Below, piece after piece: positions 8,821-17,613 of a stretch of DNA of 45,919 nt (position 1 is the first letter of the stretch; every line of letters begins with the position of its first letter). The stretch lies in NCBI GenBank assembly GCA_002071485.1, contig MWFF01000196.1:1-45919 (forward strand). The letters are read 5' to 3'. Origin of the DNA: Verrucomicrobia bacterium ADurb.Bin006 (GTDB taxonomy: Bacteria > Verrucomicrobiota > Verrucomicrobiia > Limisphaerales > J093). The translations under genes were made by a program, and so were the position numbers. The notes beneath the pieces were generated by a model, which saw only the letters and a program-made list of their open reading frames with translations, was not told the origin of the DNA and did no database searches.

Positions 8821-9699
8821 CTACACGTCGCAAATTCGGATTGCCTGGCGCAGCGACGCGATCGGGTCGGAGCGTTTCGGAATGAACTCCTGACCGACGA
8901 ATCCCTTGTATCCGGTGGCGACGATCGCCCGCATGACAGCCGGGTAGTAGATTTCCTGGGTCTCGTCGATTTCGTTGCGGCCCGGGTTGCCGCCGGTGTG
9001 GTAATGGCCGATATAGGGGTTGTAATCGTTGATCGAGCGGATCAAGTCGCCCTCCATGATCTGCATGTGGTAGATGTCGTAAAGGAGCTTGAGCCATTCG
9101 GAGCCGACCTGTTTGCAGAGTTCGACGCCCCAGACGGTGTGATCGGCCATGTAATCCTTGTGATCCACCTTGCTGTTGAGCAACTCGAGAATGACCGTGA
9201 CCTTGTGTTTCTCGGCGATTGGGACGAGCTTCTTGAGGCCAAGTGCACAATTCTCGAGGCCTTCCGCGTCGGACATCCCGCGGCGATTGCCCGAGAAGGT
9301 GATGATGTTTGGGAAGCCGAACTGAGCCACCTGCGGGATCATCCGCTCGAAGCCCTCGAGCAGCTTCGCGTGGTGCTCGACCCGATTCCATCCGTACCCA
9401 ATGCTGTCCGGACCGTTGCACATGGCGCAGACCAGTCCGTGCTTCTTGACCACCGGCCAGTCGTCCGGTCCGAGGAGTTCCACCGACTCGATGCCGATCT
9501 CCTTGCACGCGGCGCACAGGGCATCGAGACTGGTTTTGCCATAGCACCACCGCGACACCGAGTGCCGGATGTTGCCTTTGAGCCCGGCCGCACCGCCCTC
9601 GGCGGCCAGAGCGGTCGATGTCCATTGCGCCGCACCGACGAATGCGGCGCTGCCTGCGAGGGTCTTGAGCACGGAACGGCGTGAGAGGTGTGTATTCAT
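8821..9699 (-). CDS. Hydroxypyruvate-isomerase-like TIM barrel, Tat-exported
   Basis: A 292-residue protein beginning with a twin-arginine signal (SRRSVLK, residues 6-12) and an Ala-rich leader to about residue 33. The rest is a xylose-isomerase-like barrel of the hydroxypyruvate isomerase (Hyi) type: VILELLNSK and GQEFIPK carry the two catalytic glutamates, LLYDIYHMQIMEGDL and IGHYHTGGNPGRNE are the hallmark metal-site and substrate-loop segments. Export of a Hyi-like enzyme is common in PVC bacteria, where many sugar isomerases carry Tat leaders; the substrate is therefore uncertain. It is convergent with the URO-D-family gene, with 141 bases between them. Confidence 0.8.
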   Translation of the reverse strand: MNTHLSRRSVLKTLAGSAAFVGAAQWTSTALAAEGGAAGLKGNIRHSVSRWCYGKTSLDALCAACKEIGIESVELLGPDDWPVVKKHGLVCAMCNGPDSIGYGWNRVEHHAKLLEGFERMIPQVAQFGFPNIITFSGNRRGMSDAEGLENCALGLKKLVPIAEKHKVTVILELLNSKVDHKDYMADHTVWGVELCKQVGSEWLKLLYDIYHMQIMEGDLIRSINDYNPYIGHYHTGGNPGRNEIDETQEIYYPAVMRAIVATGYKGFVGQEFIPKRSDPIASLRQAIRICDV

Positions 9700-10002
9700 A
9701 AGAAGACTGGAATCATAGCGTCTGCCAACACGATGTCATCGTCGGGAGGTATTCAACCCAATGCGCGCGCGCCGTCAACCTGCAATCGCGACACCTGCAA
9801 CCACGCAGTGCGTCTGACGGTTGTTGGTATTCTGTCGCCCGGTGAGGGCACCGGGCCCTGCGTGCCCTGCCTGCGCCGCAAAGCGCGGCGGTCTGCCTGC
9901 CGTGTCGGGCACGGCACAGGCAGGCACGACAGGTCCCACGCAGCGCAGACTCCATTCCCACCGGCAACTCGCGGATGCGCCGGCAATCGCGCGCGCGCCT
10001 CG
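9700..10002. other. Intergenic region holding repeat copy A
   Basis: 303 bases between two minus-strand genes. Most of it is copy A of the dispersed structured repeat (9808-9984). The remaining 108 bases before it, next to the isomerase start, should contain that gene's promoter, but no clear -35/-10 pair is visible. Confidence 0.6.
9808..9984 (+). repeat. Dispersed structured repeat, copy A
   Basis: First of three copies of an intergenic repeat (others at 19748-19952 and 36148-36359). Shared blocks include GTCGCCCGGTGAGGGCACCGGG (a perfect 7-bp hairpin CCCGGTG/CACCGGG), TGCCTGCGCCGCAAAGCG, and the hairpin TGCCGTG-TCGGG-CACGGCA. Compared with copy C, this copy lacks about 30 bases after the first hairpin and about 9 bases after the third. 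Alignment by eye; ends are approximate. Confidence 0.85.
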
Positions 10003-10446
10003 TCATGCCAGAAGCTCGGCCGGCGCCACCTCGATCGCGTCGGCCAGCTCCTGCGGGATCGGCCTCGCCTTGAGCTGGCCGTCGGACGCGTGCGTCACGC
10101 AGACGACGGTCAGAACGCCGCGCGCCGCCTCGACGGACGGCTCGGCGGTGAGGTTGCGGAACTTGACCAGGTAGCTGAGCACCTTGGCCTTCTTCATGCG
10201 GACCAGCAAATGGACCTCGACCAAATCCTCGAATCGCAGAGGTGACCGATAATCGCAGGAGACGTGGACGCGAGGGAACCCGAGCGGGGGATCGAAACGC
10301 CGCATCATGATGGAATAACCAAGCGACCGGAAGAAGGCGTGTTCGGCGCTTTCCATGTAGCGGAAGAAATTCGAGAAATGGACGATGCCGGCCGCATCGG
10401 TTTCCGAGAACTCGACGCGCCTCTGAAGTTTGATTTCGAAAGCCAT
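10003..10446 (-). CDS. Acyl-CoA thioesterase, 4HBT/YbgC family
   Basis: A 147-residue single hot-dog domain. The N-terminus VEFSETDAAGIVHFSNFFRYME is the signature of the 4-hydroxybenzoyl-CoA thioesterase/YbgC family, with the catalytic Asp17 in the standard position. It should hydrolyse a small or medium acyl-CoA thioester in the cytoplasm; the exact substrate is not deducible. No tol-pal genes, which often accompany ybgC, are nearby. It lies 49 bases downstream of the glycosyltransferase on the same strand and may be cotranscribed with it. Confidence 0.85.
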   Translation of the reverse strand: MAFEIKLQRRVEFSETDAAGIVHFSNFFRYMESAEHAFFRSLGYSIMMRRFDPPLGFPRVHVSCDYRSPLRFEDLVEVHLLVRMKKAKVLSYLVKFRNLTAEPSVEAARGVLTVVCVTHASDGQLKARPIPQELADAIEVAPAELLA

Positions 10447-10495
10447 GGATGCGAATCTTCGACCGTGTCCTGTGACGGACCGTTAGGCAAGGGGT

Positions 10496-11890
10496 TCAAG
10501 AGGCCGATGCCAAGCGCTGGGACAACCGGAGCATGGCGTCGGCTCCCGATGCGATCGAGTAGGCGGTATGGGCGGCGCGCCAACCGATCTCGCCCAGCGC
10601 CCGGCAGCGCGCCGGATCGAGCAACAGATTCTCGATGGCCTGCGCTAGGGCCCGATGGTCGCCCGCGGCACAGACCACACCGCCGCCCGTCGCCTGGACA
10701 ATCTCGGGAAAGGCCGCGTGGTTGGGCTGCACCACCGGCACCCCGGAGGCCAGTGCCTCGATCAGGTACATTCCAAAGGCCTCGCCGTAGAGCGCCGGAA
10801 CCGAAAACACGGTCAGGGATCTCAGGAATGCGATCTTTTCGGAGCGAGGCAGGTTCGGATGGAACTCGACATCAGCCAGCAGGCCGCTGGCCCGCAGTCG
10901 CGCGCGCATATCCTCGACGAAGGCCTCATCGGTCGGCCCGCACCCTCCGCCCACCTTCAGCCGGAGTGTTGGCACACGCGCGCGGCGTCGGATCGCGATG
11001 AACGCGTCGATCAGCGTGTCGAGGCCTTTCTCCGGGCACATGCGGGCGAAGTAGCCGAGGATAGGGGTGTCGCCCGAAGGCACGATCCGCGGCCCGCCAG
11101 TCGTGAGCCGTGCGACATCAGGCGCGGAGGCGGACGTCTGGTCTGTGGACTGCGGCGCTTCGGAGGTCTGGGGATGGGCGGCAGGCGGGACGGGGTAGCC
11201 TTCGAGATTGATCGCAGTCGGAACCACCTCGATGCGGTCCGCCGCTATCCCCAGACGCGCGCGCATCCGATCCGCGAAGTAACGGCTTGGGGCAACGAAC
11301 AACTCGATGTCAGCCGCCCGAGCGGCGAGGGTCTTCCAGATCTCGGCGCGCCACGGCTCGGGCATGCTGTCGAGAAAACTGTCTTCGCCGGCCAGCAGGC
11401 AGACCACTGGAACGCCGAGGTCGCGTCGGATCCGGCGAGCGGCTCCGATCAGCAACGCATTGGACAGACAGACCACATCCGGCTTGGGCTGAGCGCGCAG
11501 CCAGACGATGAACTCATCCAGATTGCGCGCCTGGTTACCTTCCTCGCCGCGCAGCATCGACAGTGTCAAATCCGCCACGTCACGCGCCCGCGTTTTGGCA
11601 ACGAACCGGCCCGTCCAGCGGAGCAGGGCAGGGGAGGCCAGCCACCGGCGCAGCCAAGCGGGCGCTGAGCGGAAAAGCGGCGTCTTGTGGTCGAGGTAGA
11701 CATTGATTCCGCCAAAGAAGACGGGGGTCCCCGCGCTCAGGTCGGGCTCGTCCAGGGTCAGCGGCAGGTAGAGCGGCACCATGATTGCGGTGTGGCCGCG
11801 CCGGCGATACTCGGCGACCAGGGCGTTATCGCGCAGGCAGTTCCCGCAGTACATGCCGCCCGCGCCTGGGGTGAGCTGGATGATGTTCAC
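10496..11890 (-). CDS. Glycosyltransferase family 4 protein
   Basis: A 464-residue GT-B glycosyltransferase. The N-terminal domain begins NIIQLTPGAGGMYCGN; the C-terminal domain has the glycosyltransferase 1 core with the E-x7-E motif EAFGMYLIE, followed by SGVPVVQPNHAAFPEIV, which binds the nucleotide-sugar donor. GTG 11890 is chosen because the family alignment starts there; an ATG at 12061 would add 57 residues with no similarity. A proline/threonine-rich insert (about residues 235-265) separates the two domains. The acceptor is unknown; the neighbouring epimerase and UppP make envelope glycan synthesis plausible, though they are on separate transcripts. Confidence 0.85.
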   Translation of the reverse strand: MNIIQLTPGAGGMYCGNCLRDNALVAEYRRRGHTAIMVPLYLPLTLDEPDLSAGTPVFFGGINVYLDHKTPLFRSAPAWLRRWLASPALLRWTGRFVAKTRARDVADLTLSMLRGEEGNQARNLDEFIVWLRAQPKPDVVCLSNALLIGAARRIRRDLGVPVVCLLAGEDSFLDSMPEPWRAEIWKTLAARAADIELFVAPSRYFADRMRARLGIAADRIEVVPTAINLEGYPVPPAAHPQTSEAPQSTDQTSASAPDVARLTTGGPRIVPSGDTPILGYFARMCPEKGLDTLIDAFIAIRRRARVPTLRLKVGGGCGPTDEAFVEDMRARLRASGLLADVEFHPNLPRSEKIAFLRSLTVFSVPALYGEAFGMYLIEALASGVPVVQPNHAAFPEIVQATGGGVVCAAGDHRALAQAIENLLLDPARCRALGEIGWRAAHTAYSIASGADAMLRLSQRLASAS

Positions 11891-12061
11891 AGTCCGATCC
11901 GAAGCGAGCCCGTCTTCGCGTTTCGGGATATCATGCGGACGACTCTGGCCCGCGGCAGGGCGAAAGGCAAGCGCGTGCACCGCCGCGGCGCGTATCTCGG
12001 TGCATCGCCAGATACACGGCGCGCATCTTCCGATGACCGCGATTTCCGCTTTGATTAGCAA

Positions 12062-12540
12062 ACGGGGATTTCATTCCCCATCTGGGGTTTCCATGCCGCG
12101 TTCGGGCGTCGTGTAGTTGAACGTGGCGGAGCCTCGATAATGCACGAGATCAAGGCGCGGTTGATAGGCCTTGGCCTCGCCATCGAATCGCCCGTCGCCG
12201 CCGGTAATCGGGGCCAAGTAGTTGGACTCGGTCGGTTCCTAAACTCCGTCGCCATCACTGACAATACGATTGCTCCAGCGACACGCCGCCCAAGGGGACC
12301 AGCGATCCCGCTCCCGTCTCCAGCCGCCCATCACGAAGACCCGGCGCCTTGACCCGGGCCTGCGCGGGCTCGCCCCGCCGAAGCGCAAGCACCAAACCCG
12401 CATACGGTCTGTCTTCGAGGTGTGTCTTTGGAGGCTGACCGACCGCGATCGGGAGGGTGCTCGATGACCGGCGAAACCTCACGGGCGGCAACGAGGTCAT
12501 CGAGAGGCGGGGACCCCGACGTTGTTCATACTTGAGCGCT
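12062..12540 (-). pseudogene. Possible degraded gene fragment
   Basis: Two minus-strand stretches in different frames have protein-like composition (containing DRPYAG upstream and YLAPITGGDGRFDG downstream), interrupted by a frame change and a stop. No intact start or product can be given. An LpxR-like outer membrane deacylase is one weak possibility. Equally, this may be non-coding sequence with chance open frames, which are frequent at this base composition. Confidence 0.25.
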
Positions 12541-12545
12541 CCCAT

Positions 12546-12580
12546 CTCCGATCCCCGAACTCCGATCACCGAACTGCCAG
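12546..12580 (+). repeat. Heptamer-period tandem repeat
   Basis: Five consecutive 7-base units alternating CTCCGAT and C(C/A)CCGAA, which gives an effective 14-base period. It sits about 65 bases upstream of the cysteine synthase start. Confidence 0.75.
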
Positions 12581-12642
12581 ATTGAATCTTCTTGCTGCAT
12601 CGGAGCAGCGCGGCAAGATTGGTGAGGGTTCTGTCGATTCTA

Positions 12643-13635
12643 ATGGATGTTATGAGGCAATACTACACCGACATCGTCCAGACCGTCGGGCGCACGCCGC
12701 TGGTGCGCCTGAATCGCCTGGCCGCCGGACTGGACGCAACCGTTCTGGTGAAGTGCGAGTTCTTCAATCCGCTCGGGAGCGTGAAGGACCGCATCGGGGT
12801 GGCCATGATTGAAGACGCCGAGCGTCGAGGCGTGCTCAAGCCCGAGAGCGTGATCATCGAGCCGACGAGCGGCAACACGGGGGTCGCCCTTGCCTTTGTC
12901 GCCGCGGCCAAGGGCTACAAGCTCATATTGACGATGCCCGACACGATGTCCCTCGAACGTCGGACCTTGTTGGCGATGCTCGGGGCGCGCCTGGTATTGA
13001 CACCCGGAGTCGAAGGCATGCGCGGGGCGATTGCGCGGGCGGAGCAACTGGCGCAGGAGACGCCCAAAGCCTGGATGCCGCAGCAATTCGAGAACCCGGC
13101 CAATCCGGACGTCCATCGCAGGACCACCGGTGAAGAAATCTGGCAGGATACCGACGGCCTGATCGACTTCTTTGTGGCAAGCGTGGGAACGGGCGGCACG
13201 CTGACAGGCTGCTGTGAGGCCATCAAACCGCGGCGTCCGGGTTTCCAGGCCATTGCGGTCGAGCCCAAGGACTCGCCGGTCATATCGCAGACCCTGGCGG
13301 GCCAGCCGCTCGCGCCGGGTCCGCACAAGATTCAGGGGACCGGCGCCGGATTCGTGCCCAAGAACCTGCGCCTGAAAGACGCGCAGGGAGCGCCTCAGAT
13401 CACCGAATGCATCCAGGTCACGAATGACGATGCGTTCGCCATGGCGCGTCGGTTGGCGAAGGAGGAGGGGATTCTGGCCGGGATTTCGTCAGGCGCGAAC
13501 GTCTGGGCTGCGCTCGAAGTCGCCGCGCGTCCTGAAAACAAGGGTAAACTCATCGTGACTGTGGCCTGTTCGACCGGCGAGCGTTACCTGAGCACCCCGC
13601 TGGCGGCCGAGGCGCGGGCGTCGGTCGGGGCCTAG
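12643..13635 (+). CDS. cysK: Cysteine synthase (O-acetylserine sulfhydrylase)
   Basis: A 330-residue PLP fold-type II enzyme that makes L-cysteine from O-acetylserine and sulfide. Visible are [10 protein letters not shown] near the start, GSVKDR with the PLP lysine Lys48, the substrate loop PTSGNTG (74-80), the phosphate-binding GTGGTLTG and the C-terminal SSGAN. All core residues of CysK/CysM are present. ATG 12643 gives [14 protein letters not shown] 12652, preceded by GGAT at a better distance, would give the more typical MRQYYTDI. It cannot be told from sequence alone whether it prefers acetylserine or another activated serine, but no cystathionine-beta-synthase-type domain is present. 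Confidence 0.9.
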   Translation: MDVMRQYYTDIVQTVGRTPLVRLNRLAAGLDATVLVKCEFFNPLGSVKDRIGVAMIEDAERRGVLKPESVIIEPTSGNTGVALAFVAAAKGYKLILTMPDTMSLERRTLLAMLGARLVLTPGVEGMRGAIARAEQLAQETPKAWMPQQFENPANPDVHRRTTGEEIWQDTDGLIDFFVASVGTGGTLTGCCEAIKPRRPGFQAIAVEPKDSPVISQTLAGQPLAPGPHKIQGTGAGFVPKNLRLKDAQGAPQITECIQVTNDDAFAMARRLAKEEGILAGISSGANVWAALEVAARPENKGKLIVTVACSTGERYLSTPLAAEARASVGA

Positions 13636-13694
13636 CCCACATATTTCACACCTCGATGGTGCACAGAGCACTCAGACTTCGCAAGAGGACTGCT

Positions 13695-14681
13695 ATGCGG
13701 GCTAGCCTTCCGATGTCAATTCCTTCCATTCGCGTGCTGGTGACCGGTGGCGCGGGATTCATCGGATCGCACCTGGCGCAGGCGCTCTGTGAGCAGGGCG
13801 CCGAAGTGCTTGTGCTCGACAATCTCAGTTCCGGACTGCGCGCCAATCTGGACTGGCGCCAAAGCTCACACCGCCTTGAATTCGTCGAGGGAGATATACG
13901 CGATGAGGCCCTGGTGCGCAGGTGCGTGACGGGATGTCATTGGGTCTTTCATCAGGCGGCGATCGCGTCCGTGCCATACTCGGTGGACCATCCTGCCGAG
14001 ACCAACAGCCAGAACCTGACCGCCACCCTCAGCCTGCTCGAGGCCGCGCGCGATGCCGGGGTGCGCCGGTTTGTGTTTGCCTCGTCGTCGGCAATTTACG
14101 GCGACGGTCCCGATCCGGTGAAACACGAGGGCCTGCCGCCATTGCCTTTGTCTCCGTACGCGCTGCAGAAGTACGCCAGCGAGCGTTACGGTCAACTCTT
14201 CCACGCCCTGTACGGAATCGAGACGGTCGGATTGCGGTATTTCAACGTGTTCGGGCCGCGCCAGGTGTTCGATTCGCCGTACTCGGGGGTGATCGCGCGG
14301 TTCTGCACGGCGTTCCTCGAGGGGCAGCGACCGACGATCTTCGGCGACGGCCTGCAATCGCGCGATTTCGTCTATGTGAGCGACGTGGCCCTGGCGAATA
14401 TCCGGGCGGCGATGGCCCCGGCGTCGCGGGTGGCGGGCCGGGTCTTCAACATCGCGGGCGGGCGCTCGGTGTCGTTGTTGGATCTGGTGTCGAGTCTGAA
14501 CGCATTGACCGCACAGCGGCTCGAGCCGGTGTTCGAGCCCGCCCGGGCGGGCGACGTGCGTCATTCGCAGGCGGACATTGCGGCGGCGCAGGCGGGGTTC
14601 GAATTCGAGGCGAGCGTCTCACTCAGCGAGGGGCTCGAGTCCACGCTCGATTTTTATCGGTCGTCACCAGGCAAACAGTAG
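13695..14681 (+). CDS. NAD-dependent sugar-nucleotide epimerase
   Basis: A 328-residue extended short-chain dehydrogenase. It has the NAD-binding VTGGAGFIGSH (16-26), the catalytic SSSAIYG serine and the YALQK Tyr-x3-Lys pair, plus GLRYFNVFGPRQ and SRDFVYVSDVA typical of UDP-glucose/UDP-N-acetylglucosamine 4-epimerases (GalE/WbpP branch). ATG 13695 is supported by an AGAGGA ribosome binding site 6 bases upstream. It should supply a nucleotide sugar for surface polysaccharide. Its last 18 bases overlap the end of the convergent uppP gene. The precise epimer is not deducible. Confidence 0.85.
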   Translation: MRASLPMSIPSIRVLVTGGAGFIGSHLAQALCEQGAEVLVLDNLSSGLRANLDWRQSSHRLEFVEGDIRDEALVRRCVTGCHWVFHQAAIASVPYSVDHPAETNSQNLTATLSLLEAARDAGVRRFVFASSSAIYGDGPDPVKHEGLPPLPLSPYALQKYASERYGQLFHALYGIETVGLRYFNVFGPRQVFDSPYSGVIARFCTAFLEGQRPTIFGDGLQSRDFVYVSDVALANIRAAMAPASRVAGRVFNIAGGRSVSLLDLVSSLNALTAQRLEPVFEPARAGDVRHSQADIAAAQAGFEFEASVSLSEGLESTLDFYRSSPGKQ

Positions 14682-15461
14682 GATCGCACCGCCCACGATA
14701 ATTCGGTACCATCCGAACCCGTTGAAAGTGTGGCTTTGCACGAAGCGGAGCAGCCATTTCACGGAAAGAAACGCCGTCACCGCCGAGGCGATCGAGCCGA
14801 TCAGGACCAGCGACCAGTCGATGTCGAAGCCGGACGGCGTTTCATGGAAGTCCATGAGTTCCTTAACCGCCGCGGCCATGAGGGTCGGCAAGCCCAGCAT
14901 GAACGAGAACTCGGTCGCCTGTGGTCGCGCCAAACCCATGGCCAGCGCCAACAGAATGGTCGAGCCCGATCGCGACAGCCCAGGGAAAGCTGCTGCCAGC
15001 AACTGGCCTCCCGCCACGGCTAGCGCGATCCACCAGGTAACTTCGGTGCCGGGCTTGTGGTTCTTGAGCCATCGTTCGACAAGCAGAAAAAGGACGCCGC
15101 CGAGAAGGGTGGCCAGAGCGATGGGCGCGATGGTCTTCGGCAACCGCATGCCCGATTCCTTCAAGAGATAGCCACCCAGAACCGTCAGCGTGAAACCGGC
15201 GGCAAGCTTCAGCGTGTAATCGCGCGACTGCGGCTCGCGCCAGTTGCGCGCCAGGCCGACCAGTCTCTTCCAGAACAGCAGCAGCACGGCGACGACGGCG
15301 GCGGGCTGAATGATGACGGTGAAGAGGTCAGACCTCAAAAACGGCGAGTCGATCGGCAGCCAGTGTTCTGCCAGCAGGAGATGACCAGTCGAGGAAATGG
15401 GCAGAAACTCGGTCACTCCCTCGACAATCCCCAGGATGAGCGCTGCAAGCCAGTTGTCCAT
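14664..15461 (-). CDS. uppP: Undecaprenyl-diphosphatase UppP
   Basis: A 265-residue polytopic membrane protein (BacA family) that dephosphorylates undecaprenyl diphosphate to recycle the lipid carrier for peptidoglycan and other glycans; loss or excess affects bacitracin sensitivity. The two active-site segments are GIVEGVTEFLPISSTGHL (11-28, with Glu14 and Glu18) and PGLSRSGST around residue 165. About eight hydrophobic segments are visible. The frame is open far upstream of ATG 15461, but only the part from there matches the family. It is divergent from the esterase gene, with 95 bases between the two starts. Confidence 0.93.
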   Translation of the reverse strand: MDNWLAALILGIVEGVTEFLPISSTGHLLLAEHWLPIDSPFLRSDLFTVIIQPAAVVAVLLLFWKRLVGLARNWREPQSRDYTLKLAAGFTLTVLGGYLLKESGMRLPKTIAPIALATLLGGVLFLLVERWLKNHKPGTEVTWWIALAVAGGQLLAAAFPGLSRSGSTILLALAMGLARPQATEFSFMLGLPTLMAAAVKELMDFHETPSGFDIDWSLVLIGSIASAVTAFLSVKWLLRFVQSHTFNGFGWYRIIVGGAILLFAW

Positions 15462-15556
15462 GTCGCGTGCTGTTAGACGTGAAAACCGCGGCGCTGGCAA
15501 GCGACAAACCAAGAGTATGTCTTGAGTGCCGCCGCGATTCGCCCGATGGTTGCGGC

Positions 15557-17605
15557 ATGCAAGCTCTCTCCGATCTGAGGTGCGCCTCGATGGCGACACT
15601 CCTCGTGCTGGCGTCGGCCCAGGCCCTGGCGGCGCCTGCGCCCCCTCCACCCTCTCCGGCCGATCGCGCGCTGTCTCGGTACTTCGCCGCGGAAACAGAG
15701 AAGATCGAGCGCGCCTGTCTGTCCGAAATCCACACACTCGAGGATTGGCAGGCACGGCAGGCCGAGTACCGCCGGCAACTTCAGGATATGCTCGGATTGT
15801 CGCCCTGGCCGGAGCGAGGGGATTTGCGGAGCACGGTGACCGGCACGATCGAGCACGAGCAGTTCCAGGTCGAGAAGCTGCATTTCCAATCGCTGCCCGG
15901 CTTGTATGTGACGGCGAATCTCTATTTGCCAAAGGAGAGGTCGGGCAGGCTGCCGGGCATCCTGTACGTCTGTGGACACAGCCGGGTGGCCACCAACGGG
16001 GTGAGTTGCGGCAACAAGACCGGCTATCAGCATCATGGCGCCTGGTTCGCCCGAAACGGCTATGTCTGCCTGACGATCGATACGGTGCAACTGGGCGAAA
16101 TCGAAGGCCTGCACCACGGCACTTATCGCGAAGGACTTTGGTGGTGGAATGCGCGCGGGTACACGCCCGCCGGCATCGAAACCTGGAATGGCATCCGCGC
16201 CCTCGATTACCTGGCGTCGCGTCCGGAGGTCGATCCGGCCCGTTTGGGCATGACCGGACGCTCCGGCGGCGGCGCGTATACTTGGTTCGTGGCCGCGCTG
16301 GACGAGCGCGTGCAGGTGGCCGCTCCCGTTGCCGGCATCACCGACTTGCGCAACCACGTGATCGACGGCGTTGTCGAGGGCCACTGCGACTGCATGTACT
16401 TCGTCAACGCCCATCGCTGGGATTATCCCTTGCTCGCCGCCCTTGTCGCACCGCGTCCGTTGCTTCTCGCCAACACCGACAAGGATGCCATCTTCCCCCT
16501 GGACGGAGTTCTGCGCACGCATCGCAAGGTGCGGCGAATCTACGAATTGCATGGCGCGGCGGACAGGTTCGGCCTGCTGATCGCCGAGGGGCCGCACCAC
16601 GACACCCAGGACCTCCAGGTGCCGGTTTTTCGCTGGATGAACCGCTGGCTCAAGGAGGACCAGTCGGCCATCGATGCCATCGCGGAGAAGTTCTTTCATC
16701 CGCTCGATCTGCGCGTGTTCGACACGCTTCCTGCCGATTCCATCAACACTAACATTCACGAGTTGCTTGTTCCCCGAGCTCAGCCAATGCCGGACGGGCT
16801 CGATGCATCGTTGCAGAAGGCCTGGCTGCTCGAGCGCGTGGCGGCCACGCGCGCCCAGTGTTTCGCCGGTTGGCCTGAGCGGACTCCCCCCCTGGACATC
16901 AAGCCTGCCATCCGCGCGGAGCGCGACGGCCTCCTGTTCCGTGCATGGGACTTCACAAGCCAGCCCGAGGTCGGGTTGCGGCTCTATGCGCTCGGTCGAG
17001 TTGCAACTGAGAAACCCGACCGGATCACACTCCGAATTCTGGATGCCGGGGAGTGGACCAACTTGATTGAGGCCCTCAGCGGGGCCTTTGCGGTCGAACT
17101 GGCCAACGAACGCTCCGCCCTGGGCACGAACCAGATGGTCTCCGATCCCGAGGCATGGGCAGCCCTGGCCGGATCGGTCGCCGGCAACGAATCGGCCCTC
17201 TTCTGGTTCGCCCCGCGTGGGATCGGTCTGGACGCGTGGAGCGGCGATGCCGCCAAGGCGCGGCAGATTCGGCGTCGCTTCATGCTGGTCGGCCAGACGC
17301 TCGACGGGATGCGCGTGTGGGACATTCGCCGGGCTGTTGGCGTCGTGCAGGAGCTTTGCCCGGCTGTTCCGGTGGCGCTCGAAGGCCAGGGCGGCATGGG
17401 AGTCAACGTCCTGTACGCCTCGCTCTTCGAGTCCGGACTCGATCGGCTGATTCTGCGCGATCTCCCGATTTCGCACCGGGATGGGCCGGACTATCTCAAT
17501 GTGCTGCGCGTCTGGGATCTGCCCGATGCCCTTGGGGTCACATCTTCACAGTTGACAATTGGATTGTACGCGCCGCGGTTGAGCGGGACTCGCGGCGGAA
17601 TGTGA
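15557..17605 (+). CDS. Exported alpha/beta hydrolase, acetyl-xylan-esterase-like
   Basis: A 682-residue protein with a signal peptide ending near ALAAPAP. The central part is an alpha/beta hydrolase of the acetyl xylan esterase/dienelactone hydrolase type: ILYVCGHSR as oxyanion region, GMTGRSGGGAYTW with the nucleophile Ser near residue 237, LLLANTDKDAIFPLDG carrying the acid and EGPHHDTQ carrying the His near 346. The C-terminal 250 residues form a second, weakly hydrolase-like domain with no identifiable triad. It probably removes acyl groups from polysaccharide outside the cytoplasm. ATG 15557 is chosen; ATG 15590 would also keep a complete leader. Confidence 0.75.
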   Translation: MQALSDLRCASMATLLVLASAQALAAPAPPPPSPADRALSRYFAAETEKIERACLSEIHTLEDWQARQAEYRRQLQDMLGLSPWPERGDLRSTVTGTIEHEQFQVEKLHFQSLPGLYVTANLYLPKERSGRLPGILYVCGHSRVATNGVSCGNKTGYQHHGAWFARNGYVCLTIDTVQLGEIEGLHHGTYREGLWWWNARGYTPAGIETWNGIRALDYLASRPEVDPARLGMTGRSGGGAYTWFVAALDERVQVAAPVAGITDLRNHVIDGVVEGHCDCMYFVNAHRWDYPLLAALVAPRPLLLANTDKDAIFPLDGVLRTHRKVRRIYELHGAADRFGLLIAEGPHHDTQDLQVPVFRWMNRWLKEDQSAIDAIAEKFFHPLDLRVFDTLPADSINTNIHELLVPRAQPMPDGLDASLQKAWLLERVAATRAQCFAGWPERTPPLDIKPAIRAERDGLLFRAWDFTSQPEVGLRLYALGRVATEKPDRITLRILDAGEWTNLIEALSGAFAVELANERSALGTNQMVSDPEAWAALAGSVAGNESALFWFAPRGIGLDAWSGDAAKARQIRRRFMLVGQTLDGMRVWDIRRAVGVVQELCPAVPVALEGQGGMGVNVLYASLFESGLDRLILRDLPISHRDGPDYLNVLRVWDLPDALGVTSSQLTIGLYAPRLSGTRGGM

Positions 17606-17613
17606 AAAATGAC

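Larger units (their letters stand above)
11891..12642. other. 752-bp gap with possible gene remnant
   Basis: No intact gene. On the minus strand, 12270-12540 reads through a segment containing VGQPPKTHLEDRPYAG, and 12062-12237 reads (in a different frame) ESNYLAPITGGDGRFDGEAK and RLDLVHYRGSATFNYTTPE before a stop; the two stretches are joined only across a frame change and an in-frame TAG at 12238-12240. They have the look of decayed coding sequence. DRPYAG is also the hallmark of LpxR-type lipid A deacylases, but this is a six-residue match only. A heptamer-period repeat lies at 12546-12580, just upstream of cysteine synthase. Confidence 0.4.

Noticed and set aside
15473..17476. Minus-strand open frame of 667 codons
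   Set aside because: Exactly antisense to the esterase gene, no signal peptide or motif, composition typical of a complementary-strand shadow.
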